A stretch of 64,000 bases of DNA from Hygrocybe punicea (Eukaryota; Basidiomycota; Agaricomycetes; Agaricales; Hygrophoraceae). The notes beneath the pieces are model-generated. The model made no database searches and was not told the DNA's origin. It saw only the letters and a list, made by a program, of their open reading frames with translations. The stretch is taken from contig OY744463.1 of the NCBI GenBank assembly GCA_963556145.1, forward strand, positions 3,720,001 to 3,784,000, in the 5' to 3' direction. Numbering within the stretch: the stretch's first letter is position 1; each line of letters begins with the position of its first letter. The position numbers were made by a program, and so were the translations under genes. Shown one piece after another: positions 1 through 12,080 of this stretch.

Positions 1-1
1 T

Positions 2-785
2 CACGAAGAGGTTGTCTTGATGACCACCAAGGGTAATCCAGTCTTGCTTTCCTGTTTGCGAGTGGATCACTTACATTGGCCGCTTCTACCGAATCATTTG
101 CACAGGCGAAGCCATTGCTCTGGCCATTGCGCAGATGTCTACGGTCGAATTGGCCACATGCGACCACGGCGTGGTGGCGAAAGTTAAGCGATGCATCATG
201 GAACGAGACACATATCCTCGGCGATGGGGTCTGGGGCCCATGGCACTGCAAAAGAAAAAGATGGTCAAGGAGGGCAAGCTTGGGAAGCACGGAGAGAAAA
301 TCGAGGGTGTGACGCCGTCGGAGTGGAGCCGCGATTACGTCGATTACAATCGTGAGGTCTGTCAAGTTCCTTAGTGTTTCTGTACCTTGATAGGATGGCT
401 TACCGGTCGTGTGTAGCCACCTCCTGCGGGCCCTTCGACGTCGGCGTTGCCTGTGACACCCACCCCGGTAGCAGTAACTCAACCCGATCGGGCCGCTAGC
501 CCTTCAGATGAAAAGGAGAAGAAGAAGGAGAAGAAGCGTAAACGAAAGTCTGAAGTCGCGGAACCGGACAATGCAGATGCCTCGATGGTGGCCGAAGCCA
601 ACGGTGCAGATGAAGGAGATGCCGAACGGGCAGAACGGAAACGGCGTAGAAAAGAGAAGAAGGCGGCTCAAGCGGCTGAGGTATCTACGAGGGCTGGAGA
701 TGTCCCTGCTACTGCGGACGAAGAGGTACGGCGGGAGAAAAAACGATTGAAGAAAGAGAAGAAATCTCGTGAAGAAAAGGCATAA
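2..785 (+). CDS. CBF5: H/ACA snoRNP pseudouridine synthase Cbf5/dyskerin, C-terminal part
   Basis: This is the 3' end of the gene for the catalytic subunit of H/ACA snoRNPs, which pseudouridylates rRNA in the nucleolus; the catalytic TruB domain lies off the left edge. Three exons can be joined in frame: 2-32, 106-356 and 417-785. They encode the C-terminal PUA domain ([20 protein letters not shown], then [20 protein letters not shown]), which is nearly diagnostic for Cbf5/dyskerin. After the last intron comes a Pro-rich linker and a long Lys/Glu tail ([27 protein letters not shown]) like the KKE/D tail of fungal Cbf5. The stop is TAA at 783-785. Identification rests on recall of the family sequence and is strong. 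Confidence 0.93.
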
Positions 786-1079
786 AGGTCTACTTCATTG
801 GAAGGTCCGGTCCTGAGGCACTTCGTTATTGGTTTTTCATGCGTCATGCGAGATACTATCATTGAATTCGTTAAGTCCCTTACACACAAAGATTGGGATA
901 TTCAAAAATTCAAATGATCGAAATAATTACAAACAAATATTTAATTACCATCCCCCAAGCACGTAATAGAGTCCTTGTTCGGCCGTCGATCAACGATGGC
1001 AAGTATAGGTGTATCATCGAGACAACAACGTCCAAAGTGGTCATAAGTAACGTTTCACGAACAAACGACAACGGGAGAT

Positions 1080-2557
1080 CTATAAGAATGACGCCAGGAC
1101 AGCTCCCAATGTCAGAGCAAGACCTGCTCCTCCGACAGAGAGGGATGTTGCACCGTTGGCAGGTTTTGACGTTGACGATGGCGATGCAGATGTGCCGGAA
1201 CTGGAGGATGTGCTGCTACCATTTATGGACATTGCAAGACCCTGGAATGCAGAAAAATTGCGTGGGGAGTTTTCCACGCTGTTGACAGCGAAAACCATTC
1301 CTTCACCGCAATGGCGGCCTTGACGGCACTGCAACAAAGCTGGTCAGCGAACGAGAGGAACGTGCACGTTTCTCAACTTACGTAGGCCCAGATTGGTGCT
1401 GTATCGTTGACAGTTAGACTCCAGGTAGGGAAAGTAGTTGCGTTCGCATCAACGGGTTGGCTAAAAAGGTTGAATGAACCACGTGACATAAGGACAAGAA
1501 ATTGTTCTTACAAATTGGAATCAAACCCTACGACACCATTGGCATTCAACTGCACACAGGGGTTGGCAAAAGAGGACTGGGTAACCGTGTGATTCTTCTG
1601 GTGGCTGCGCAAGAATTAAAATTTAAGGGGGAACAAATAATGAACAAATGGACAAACAATTCGAATTGGATAACGTCGCGAGGTGCCGCAACGACATGGG
1701 AAGGATTAAACACAAGTTGTCCAGAGGCGCCAACGACCACCTTGATGACGTTTCCAACCAGAGTATTTGGAGTGGCATTGGGGGAGCCTGGGTATGAAGA
1801 GTACGTGGTTGTCCAGGTGGAAGTCTGGAGAGTGATGGTGGCCGTGACTTCTGCGCCGCCTGTTGGGACAGGGGGGGCGGTAACATCACCGGCTGCGGTA
1901 GTCGTCGTTTGGGTGGGCGGGGTTGTTGAAGATGGGGCCGCACTGGCTAAGCTGGCACCCACAGCAAGGGCAGCAGCCTTAAAGTTTGTAAACGAGTTGG
2001 GGCTCCCGTCGGGACCACAGTTGACTGCAAAAACCATTCCTTTGCCACAATGGCTGTTTGCTGTGCCGGCTGCCTGTTTGCAGTAAATCCAGACGGGGGT
2101 GGACTGATGCGCGTGTAAGGTGGAGAGTGAAAAGAAGGCAACAAGTGCACATACATCTTTGACAGTCATGACAAACGTCGGGCTAGCGGCGCCCGGAGCC
2201 ACAGCCATGCTGATTACCAGATGCACGTGAAAAGCAATATCGGAGAAGGTGAAAGTAGCGACATACAATCCCGAGTCAATACCGCCATCTTTGGGGCCAC
2301 AAGGATCAGCAAAGGACGACTGGGTTACAGTGTGGTTTTTGGGATTGAAGTGAAAAGTGACTTGATCGCCGGGACTGGCAAACTGAGGGAGGAAGGCATG
2401 TTAAATGAAGATATATACCATATAAAAACAAAGAACATACGATGGCCTCCGGGCTGAACGCTAGTTTTGCATCAGCACCGACTTGGACGTCATGATTTAC
2501 TGCAAGAACAAATGGAAGGAGGGACAAGCCCATAGAAAGAGAAGCTATGAACATCAT
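1080..2557 (-). CDS. Secreted two-domain cupredoxin (extracellular serine-rich type), GPI-anchor-like tail
   Basis: Seven exons join in frame (2557-2441, 2382-2267, 2209-2155, 2103-1658, 1604-1512, 1460-1382, 1328-1080) to give 384 residues. The N-terminus is a signal peptide (MMFIASLSMGLSLLPFVLA). Two successive blue-copper-like domains follow, each with the fungal motif order NHTVTQSSF, an aromatic-YC segment, then an HC pair and GMVFAVN. These supply the expected His, Cys, His and Met copper ligands in both copies. A Thr/Pro-rich linker separates the domains. The tail is Ser-rich and ends in a hydrophobic stretch (LSVGGAGLALTLGAVLASFL), as expected for GPI attachment. It probably acts at the cell surface or wall. 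Function is inferred from the family; copper binding is not proven. Confidence 0.85.
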
Positions 2558-3056
2558 TGAAAATAAAGTACGCGCTGTAGAGGGTGGACAAGTTGTAAAA
2601 GTGAGCGACTTGCACGGTCAAGGCGGGGGCAGAGTGGGAGAAAGGAAACGGGGCTGAAAAATTTCAAGATCGGCATTGAGGCTTTTTGTAGCAGATCGGC
2701 AGTGCGGCAGGACCCCTGAATGCTAGATTTTTATTCAAGTGGCCGGAAGGCCACCGTAACATCCGGACACCGCCGAAAAGCTGTTTAGGAATGTCAGACA
2801 GACTGAATGTTGGGTTCTGGTAGTACACTAGACCTAGAACTTGAAATTTTATTTATTTGTAACACCTGACACCCGGACATACTACGTAGCGATTCGGACG
2901 TGAAAATCCAATTTTTTGCTTGGACATGGAACCCCGAAAACGGGCTAAAAAAATAGCCTTTACCGGGACATTCAGGGGTCCTTGTGAGGCCTTTTGACAT
3001 GACAACGTTGAACCATCACGTTGAACAATCACGTTGTCAAGGAACGGATTATTACA

Positions 3057-3112
3057 TAATCTACGTTCTTTTATTTTGAAAGCATAATCTATGTTCTTTT
3101 ATTTTGAAAGCA
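3057..3112. repeat. 28-bp tandem duplication (two copies)
   Basis: Two adjacent 28-bp units at 3057-3084 and 3085-3112 differ at one base: CTACGTTC in the first, CTATGTTC in the second. The difference is a CpG transition. Confidence 0.9.
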
Positions 3113-3264
3113 AAGACCAAGAAGTGTACATTAATATTGTAGATGTCGCCAAAGCCATCCGAGTCGTATACGCTCGAGTCTGCAATCCCGCTGCACCATT
3201 GAATATTGAATACCCTTCTCGGACCCCCGCTTCGCCTTGAGGTCGTGCCCGCGCTGCCCGATGA

Positions 3265-3298
3265 GCATGTTAGAGAAATTTGCATGTTAGAGAAATTT
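3265..3298. repeat. 17-bp perfect tandem duplication
   Basis: The 17-bp unit GCATGTTAGAGAAATTT occurs twice head to tail without mismatch. It lies in non-coding sequence. Confidence 0.92.
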
Positions 3299-4050
3299 GC
3301 CTCAATGAGCCTGAAATTCAAACAGTCACGCAGGGCGGACCTCCTCGGGACTGTCGAGCGGCCGTGTGCATGAGTTAATTATATCGGAGTCCTTGACGCC
3401 CGTCGTTCGGTGCGAACGAGCCTGAAGGCAGTAATACGAAATTGAGTAATTGGGCTGTGGTGGGTGATTATCTAGAAAGGAAAGGTTTACCAAGAACTAC
3501 AACGTTAACGTTAACGTCAGTGGTGCGTAAGTGGTGCTCTATCATTGACTGGGACGCTACGTAGGAACCCGTTACAGACTGACATCCCATCCAAAACACT
3601 TTATGTTTCCGGTTGCGGCGGTCGCAACGACAACGCGCAGCACTGTTCGGCGTCCCTTATCTGTAATTAAAATCTAAAGGTATCGCCCCCCTGCGATTCA
3701 ATGCAATGCAAGCCGTAACTAATCAATCTGGAACTTACATAGCCTTGACGATGATGTCCGTCAGTATCGTTTGATGCCCACCCGAACCTTACTAATCGCG
3801 TCCGGGTAGAACTCAGGCTTTGTTACCTGGACGCCGCCGCATGCATTACCGTGACACTGCCATCTCCATGCATATCGTTTCCTTTTCATCACCATCACGC
3901 ATCACACAAAAATCTACTTAAAGCCATGAAACCTATTTCTTTTTCCTTGGTTATCCTCCTGACCCCCCCTCCACTTTTCCCTTTCTTTCAACTCTGTCCT
4001 TAACCTCACCGGCTGGATTCTGGTGTTTTATTGTCTCCATAACTGTCATA

Positions 4051-5643
<1,593 letters not shown>

Positions 5644-5892
5644 CACCGAATCGAAATCGTTTCTGTTTTCAATCACATTTTATTTATTGCTTCCAGACGC
5701 ATATATGTTCTATATACTTATACACATTGATTATGGGAGGGACCAATCGTCACAAAAGTTAATCGAATTGGCAATCATGAATTACAGGCGTAAAAGAAGT
5801 TCAAAAACAAAATTGGAGGTAGTCATCACACCGTGCATGTGTCATCGAATGTCCATATCAGGTTGCGTTTCTTATGCTCTGCAAGAAAGCCA

Positions 5893-8268
5893 CTAGAACC
5901 TGCCACCCGCCCAGAATCCACTACCTACCCCCTCGACCCCGAAATCACCAAACCGTTTATCCCCCTCCAGCTCAGTCCCATACATGGTCCGCTTCATGGG
6001 CGGATACGTCTGCTCAAGTTGCGCGTCCGACGCGACTCTCACTGCAGTCAGCCCAAGTCCAGCAGCTACCTCATTACTTGACGGTTCACGCTCAAGTGTA
6101 CGCGACGACGGTCGCGACAATGCCGCAGGGTCGATGAAGCCGCCTCCGGCCTCCGCCGCACCTGAGCGAGACGCCGCACCAGACCGGGGGTGGGTCGACG
6201 CGCCGAACGCCTGAAACATACTCTGGTCTGGCCGCGGCCCGCTTTGCTGATCTGGGTGTCCAGAAAAAGCGGCGACGGAACTGGGGCCGGCGGGCGAGGG
6301 CGACTGCGGAGGCTCTGGGTACGGAAAGCTCGGCATATTGAGGGGGTACAGAGACTGCACAGGTGTTGAGTGTGGAAGAAATGAAAAGGTGAATGGATTC
6401 TGGTTCTCCGACGCGTGTGCGGTACTTGTCGTTGGTCTAGCGGATGGAGGGGAGTCAGGAGCAAAGGAGTCCGGGAGGTGCGTAGTCGGCGGTGGGGGAT
6501 CTATGTAAGTTTCAGGTGTTTCCTCTGGACCGCTGAATACAGTGAAGCTTGGGAGACGTGAGTTGGGAGCTGGTTCCTCTTCCTCTTCCTTTTCCTCTTC
6601 CGCTGTTGAATACTGATTACTAGGATTGTGTGATGAATCTTCCTCGTCTCGATTTAATCCCTGTTGTTCAGCTTCTCCACGTGATATCCTTGCTCGTTTC
6701 TTTGTAGGCCGTGCTACTTTCCTTGCTAGCTCCGAATCTGAGAATTCGTCTTCATGCCCTTCATCAAAGACACCGGTTACGTTGCTCGTGGTTGAGTCTC
6801 TGTGACGCTTGCCGAGGGTAGTAGGTGCAAAGCCAGGGTGGGGTAGGGTGGCCTTCCCAGTAGATTCCAATATGTTTGAGCTTGATGCAATATTAAATTC
6901 GTGGTGCACAGCTGGCTTCAACGATGATAGAACACCAAAGGAGAGTGTCCTTGAACGAGATATGATCAACCATGGAGGATATCAGCCTTATTAGTACTTA
7001 CCCAGTACCAGACACTTTCTTAGTCGGGCTTTTGAAGGCACTGCCAAGGTGGGTTGACTCTCCCGCCGTCCGAGGGTGGGAAGACGCCATTACGATGTCC
7101 CGCAAGTTATTCATCTCTGCGGTCAGCGCAACGGCTACGTTGGACTGAGCACGCAAGTCCTCAATGGCGACGGAGAGGGTTTCGACTTGTAGTTGTAGGT
7201 TGCTCGTATCAGTTATGCAGGTCTTGAGCCGTTTCACCTCTGTCTGTAAAAAATACATCTGTTCAAGTTCGGACTGGAGGGAATGAAGTTGTTCATGAAG
7301 AGGTCTCAACTAAAATGCATCGAGTGAGTCGCGTTGGGCACGACTTGTGAAAAATGGAGCACTGACTGCGTTTGCGACATATTTTTCGACAACTTCCAAA
7401 GAAGAAAAGGCATTGTTATCGAGAGCTGTTAATTGTGGAAGCAGTTCAGGATCAAATGGTTCGTTCCGTGGTGTGGACGGTCCTGGTTCGGACGGGTTGA
7501 TGGCTTGGACGCCGATCAGATTGTTACTTGTTAGTTATATGAGATGGCAACTAACGTTGTGACCTTGTTGTTTCTGTTGGCTCCGCTTCTGTAAGGAAAC
7601 GTGTAGCCAAGTGAGACTAATTCAAATGTTGACAGGCGTAGCAACTTGCCTTCTTCCGGAATGGTGGGTTCAGCTGGTTTAGTGCCTTTGCTCTTTCCCC
7701 GCTTGTGTTTCGGAAGGCTCGACGATCTTGTCATTGCCCGTGCACCACTTCCACCAGCAACCAACGGTCTTCCAACGCCGAGCCTGGTTTGCGTCTCCTT
7801 TGCTTTCCGTGTCCGAGTTGTGGGTGCGGGCGGGGGTCCCGGATCGGGTTGAGGCTCGGGTTCGGGTCCAGCTGGGACCTGGTCCTCGGGCTCTTCTTCG
7901 TCTTCGGTGTCATGCACAATCATGGAGGTCCCCGACCTGCCTCTTTGCCTGGTCGAGTGTATACTAGTTATCCGTGTGGAGACCGAACGTTGGACTGGTT
8001 GAGGCGTGGACCTGACAGAGAGTGGTCTGGGAATAGATAAACAGCAAGAACCACACAAGTTTAACAGTAGAGGACTCACTGAGCTTCGTTCAGAAGCAAA
8101 TCGATTAGTGCTTCAGTCTTGAGGTTGGCCTTTACACCATGATCCTACACCGGAGTAGTTCATGAACGCCGAACGCAAGACGGATAGTGAGATGCATACC
8201 TTGCAGAGTTTCTGCAAATCAACACGCTTCATGGCCTCTAACGCCTCCCGGTCTGGTAAAGGGCTCAT
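5893..8268 (-). CDS. SAP-domain, coiled-coil, probably nuclear protein of unknown function
   Basis: Seven exons join in frame (8268-8200, 8144-8080, 8026-7650, 7588-7556, 7503-7367, 7309-7002, 6949-5893) to give 681 residues. The start at 8268 was chosen because the SAP-like helix-turn-helix follows at once (ALEAMKRVDLQKLCKDHGVK, then TEALIDLLL). After it come an Arg/Pro/acidic disordered part with KHKRGKSKGTKP, a predicted coiled coil (LHSLQSELEQMYFLQTEVKR), and a long Ser/Pro tail with an acidic KEEEEEPA patch and basic KRARISR. SAP motifs bind AT-rich DNA, so a chromatin role is plausible. I do not recognise a named orthologue. The intron 7589-7649 has a GC-AG boundary (AAG|GCAAGT). Confidence 0.75.
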
Positions 8269-8581
8269 CGTTGGGTGAATACCGCCTGCAGCGAGTCCAA
8301 GTCGTGTTTGAAACAAAAGACGAACACGATATAACACGTGACTCTACACGTGACCCAGAAGTAATAGTGAGCACCGTCTGAGTACTGCAGTAATAAGTAA
8401 TGGTGCAGCGCAGCTAAATTTGCTTTCTTCGCCATGCAAGGCTAGATTATGCGCACTAGTCCATTCATACAACAGCGAAGACGAGCTTTGCCAGGTGGTG
8501 CGCTGAATTCATTACTGACATGAACCGGCGTCCAAGGTACTGTACATTAAGTTACCGCAATCCGAGCAGCTCCAGCCTGAG

Positions 8582-10769
8582 ATGACCTGGTCGCTTCAGC
8601 AAGTCGCTAAACACAATACATCCAGGTCAGTACCATGATCATCGCAAAACACAATTGCGTACATTCACTGACTTTCTGGCAGCTCGTGCTGGGTCATTAT
8701 TAATGGAAAAGTTTATGATGTGACCGAATTCCTTCCAGTACGTATTATCTCTTACCTTCTGATCAAAAGGTTCTCGACGCCATTTTGCTACAGAGTCATC
8801 CAGGTGGCCCGCAGATCATCCTTAAATATGCGGGACGCGACGCAACGCCCGCTTATGAGCCAATACACTCGCCAGATGCCCTTGATAAGAATTTGCCACT
8901 CGAAAAACATCTGGGGCCTCTGGATATCGACGCTGCAATTGTATTGGGTAAACAGAGGGAAAGCAGGGAGAAAAGCAAGGACGAACTCAGGGTGGAGAAG
9001 GCAAAGACAGAGAAACCACCCCTGAGTCGGATCCTGAGTCTGAAAGAGATGGAGGTATGTAACATTCTGTACACTCCGTTGTTAATCACCTTTCTTCCGT
9101 AGGATGTAGCCAGAAAAGTGTTGTCGTACAGAGCACTCGCATACTACGCATCGGCATCAGACGATGAAATTTGTAGGTATCATAATCTCGGACCTGATAT
9201 CGAATTCACATCACCGCCAGCGAATGTGGAGAATGCGCGAGCGTTTTCGCGCTTCTTCTTCCACCCCCGTGTCATGCGACCTGCATCTCGTTGTAATCCT
9301 TCTACCACCATCCTTGGCTTCAAATCCTCCATTCCGGTGTTCGTAAGCGGCTCAGCCCTAGCAAAGCTCGGCCATCCTCTCGGTACGTCCCCCTAATACC
9401 CACCGCAGCGCCCCCTTCCCGCTCACCGCGTTTCTGCAGGTGAAGGAAATATAACCCGAGGTCTGGCCTCAACGTCGCTCATCCAAATGGTCTCTTCAAA
9501 CGCATCTCTTTCCTACGCCTCCATAATCTTGGCGGCGGCGCCCTTCCAAACACTTTTTTTCCAGCTCTATAAGCACTCGAATGACGAGCTAGCGGAGAAA
9601 CGTGTGAGGGAAGTGGAGGCGTTGGGGTACAAAGCGATTTGGCTCACTGTGGACGCGATTGTAGCCGGAAACAGGGAACAAGATATCAGGGTGCCCTGGG
9701 TAATGGATGAGGGGGACGGAGATACTTCAAATGCATCTTGGGACGCCGATCTTGACGAACAGGACGCAGACGTCAACTTTGGTGGTACTGCCGGTGCACT
9801 TGTGAAGAACGATGACCAGGATATGTCGTGGGAGAAGGCCAGTGAGCTCTGTAGCTTCTTACCCCGGCACGCACTGAAACGGTCACAGACGATTCCTTGG
9901 TTGCGCAGCATCACGAGATTGCCCATTGTGATAAAAGGTTATAGCCCTGTTATTGAGCTGTCGCGGGTAGACATTGATCACATGCGTTTCAGGCATTCAA
10001 TGCGTTGCGGTCCGTTTTACCGAAAGGGATTCACACAAGCTAATCTTGGTCAACAAACTAGGACGCAGTGTTGGCGGCTGATGCCGGTGTTGACGGTATT
10101 CTACTCTCAAATCATGGAGGTGTGTAACTGAAAGTACTTTCATTACGGTACACTCAACGTTTTTAGGGCGGCAATTGGACTAGTATGTTGGAACGAGCAC
10201 GCAATCAAGGCTAGAGTATAGTGCTGATATTAACACCATGCAGCTCGTTACCCCCTATTGAGGTCCTGTACAAATTGCGTCAACAACGTCCGGACATCTT
10301 TGACAAATTAGAAGGTAGGCTTTTAGACACTGGGTCTTTCGCACTATATATTGAATAGGAATGGAAAAGTTTATATTGATGGTGGAATCAAACGAGGAAC
10401 TGGTGAGTCCCAAAACTCAATGTTAAGTGTTGTCATTTAGTATTTTTAGACGTACTGAAGGCCCTCTGCCTTGGAGCTCAAGCCGTAGGTCTCGGTCGTG
10501 CATTTCTGTATGCACAAAGTGTACGTCACTCCACCCGCACGCTGGCACAAGTTGACTCCTTCCCAAGGCGTACGGAGCGGCGGGCGTTATACAAACTGTT
10601 CGCATTCTCGAACGGGAGATCGTCACTGGGATGCGACTACTCGGTGCGACCAATGTGCGAGAGTTGACGCCCGAAATGGTAAGTCGTCTTGCTCTCTGCG
10701 TATGTCGATGTTGAGATACTTTGCCAGGTGGAACGTGTAGATTGGCAACCGTTGATCTCAAAGCTGTGA
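8582..10769 (+). CDS. CYB2: Flavocytochrome b2, L-lactate:cytochrome c oxidoreductase type
   Basis: Fifteen exons join in frame to 485 residues. The N-terminal cytochrome b5-type heme domain ([20 protein letters not shown]) carries the axial histidines His35 in HPGG and His58 in EPIHSPDAL. The FMN-dependent alpha-hydroxy-acid dehydrogenase domain follows, with [50 protein letters not shown] and [17 protein letters not shown]. The enzyme oxidises L-lactate (or a related 2-hydroxy acid) and reduces cytochrome c. No mitochondrial presequence precedes the heme domain, unlike yeast Cyb2. Two exons are tiny: 9993-10009 (17 nt) and 10167-10182 (16 nt). Intron 9838-9888 must start with GC, or be read through to add 17 residues. 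The end is TGA at 10767-10769. Confidence 0.9.
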
Positions 10770-10816
10770 TACATATGATTGTAGTCATTGATAATTGGTA
10801 TATGAGACACCTCCGT

Positions 10817-11960
10817 TCATCTTGCCAACTCGGCTACCAATCCCTCCAGGTCGCCGACGTCTACACTACCCAGCACTCCTGCTCCAGGAACCCACTTTTT
10901 GCGCTCTATGAACGCCCATTTCCATTTCTAACGTGTATGTTGTTAACAAAAGGGAAAAGGGTCGAAAATAATAGTCGAACTTCGATCACACTCACTAGAT
11001 ACCTCACGAGTTCTTTGTCGGTAGGCATCACGTCCTTCCAAGCATCAGGTTCCAAGACCGAGGTGCAAAATATACGATACGAATCGAGCGCGTACGGGCC
11101 TGCACCAGGGAGGTGAGATATGGGTGTTGGGGTATAGCGTTGGCGTTTGGAAGGTGATGGTGGAGAAGCTTCCTGTTGTTGTTGTGAGCTTGAGAGGGAA
11201 GGGTAGGAATTGATGTAGGACTTCGAGGAGTGAAGTCGATCTAGAGAGGGTGGCAACTGCATGTACACCGTGGAGAGTTGGATAAGGCGTTTTGCGCGGA
11301 CAGTTTGGAGGCCAAGACATCGGATTAAGGAAATGAGGTCTATTTCATTTGCTGAAATCGCGGTTGAATGAGTTACGCAGCGAGAAGAGACGAAAGGGAG
11401 AGCCACCTTCCGAGAGAACTAGAGGTGTCGGGTATCGCGCAACAATGTCCCAAAATACTGGGATGGCTGTTTTACCTGCTGTTTTATTGAGGAGAGTAAC
11501 TGCGACGAGAACTTTCCAAGGGTCGTCTGCGACACTTTCTAAGCGGCAACGCAAAATACGAATACTGTATTTCCTCTGATTCATGAAGTCGAAGCCTACC
11601 TTGAATTAAAACTGGCTTCAGAAGCGAGAGTTGGTGATATAACCGAGCAAAAGAGCGGAAATAGAAGCAGAAGAGAGGATCATTGAATAAACTGAGGTTT
11701 TCTTGCTCTTGTTCAGTCTCTTGCTGATGCTCAGAGGGAAGTTGTGGGAGGCTCAGCTTCCTGCAGCGGTTGGTGGAGGGGCTTGGGCGATTACATGAGT
11801 TCGAGGATACCCGTGAAAAATAGGGCGAGGTGAGAAGACGCTTGACGGGTTTGACCGACTTTGACCGTGACGGTCGCGACGGTGTGCAGATGCAGGGAAT
11901 CGGTGACTCGGAGAGCATCGAGGTTGGGCTCGGCATCGGCCGTGACAGGTTGGATATCAT
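10817..11960 (-). CDS. MBD4-like HhH-GPD DNA glycosylase (thymine/uracil from G mismatches)
   Basis: Four exons join in frame (11960-11600, 11538-11407, 11351-10996, 10927-10817) to give 319 residues. The catalytic half reads ESVADDPWKVLVAVTLLNKT, GKTAIPVFWDIVARYPTP, LIRCLGLQTVRAKRLIQLS and LPGAGPYALDSYRIFC. It matches the glycosylase domain of vertebrate MBD4, including the aspartate (Asp254) of the GxGPYxxDSYRIFC motif. MBD4 removes T or U opposite G, chiefly at deaminated methyl-CpG. No methyl-CpG-binding domain is present; the N-terminal 120 residues are Ser/Pro/Arg-rich. A Ser/Gln-rich insertion of about 45 residues (199-242) splits the HhH core before GAGPY. Substrate is inferred from the family. 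Confidence 0.85.
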
Positions 11961-12080
11961 GTGACCGCGAAAGAAACCGATGTTGAACTTGCGCCTGTTC
12001 TTCTCATTGCTCTACTTGTCGTGCTGCTCGTCGTGCTCGCCATTCCGCTCGTTATATTTGTGTGAACCAAGGGCTTCTCA
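11961..12080. promoter_or_regulatory. Shared 120-bp divergent promoter (glycosylase / LIM protein)
   Basis: Only 120 bp separate the start codons of the glycosylase gene (minus) and the LIM gene (plus). Both promoters, or at least both 5' leaders, must lie in this stretch or overlap the neighbouring coding sequence. I see no clear TATA box. Confidence 0.55.

Larger units (their letters stand above)
2558..4050. other. 1.5 kb intergenic region without a supported gene
   Basis: No open frame here reads as a conserved protein. It lies between the divergent cupredoxin gene and the MAP kinase gene and so holds both promoters. It contains two short tandem duplications (listed separately), repeated ACGTTGAAC words near 3004-3035, and pyrimidine-rich sequence just upstream of the kinase start. 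Confidence 0.6.

Noticed and set aside
1502..2086. 194-codon plus-strand open frame
   Set aside because: It is the complement of the cupredoxin linker and tail; the minus strand has signal peptide, ligands and seven consistent splice pairs.
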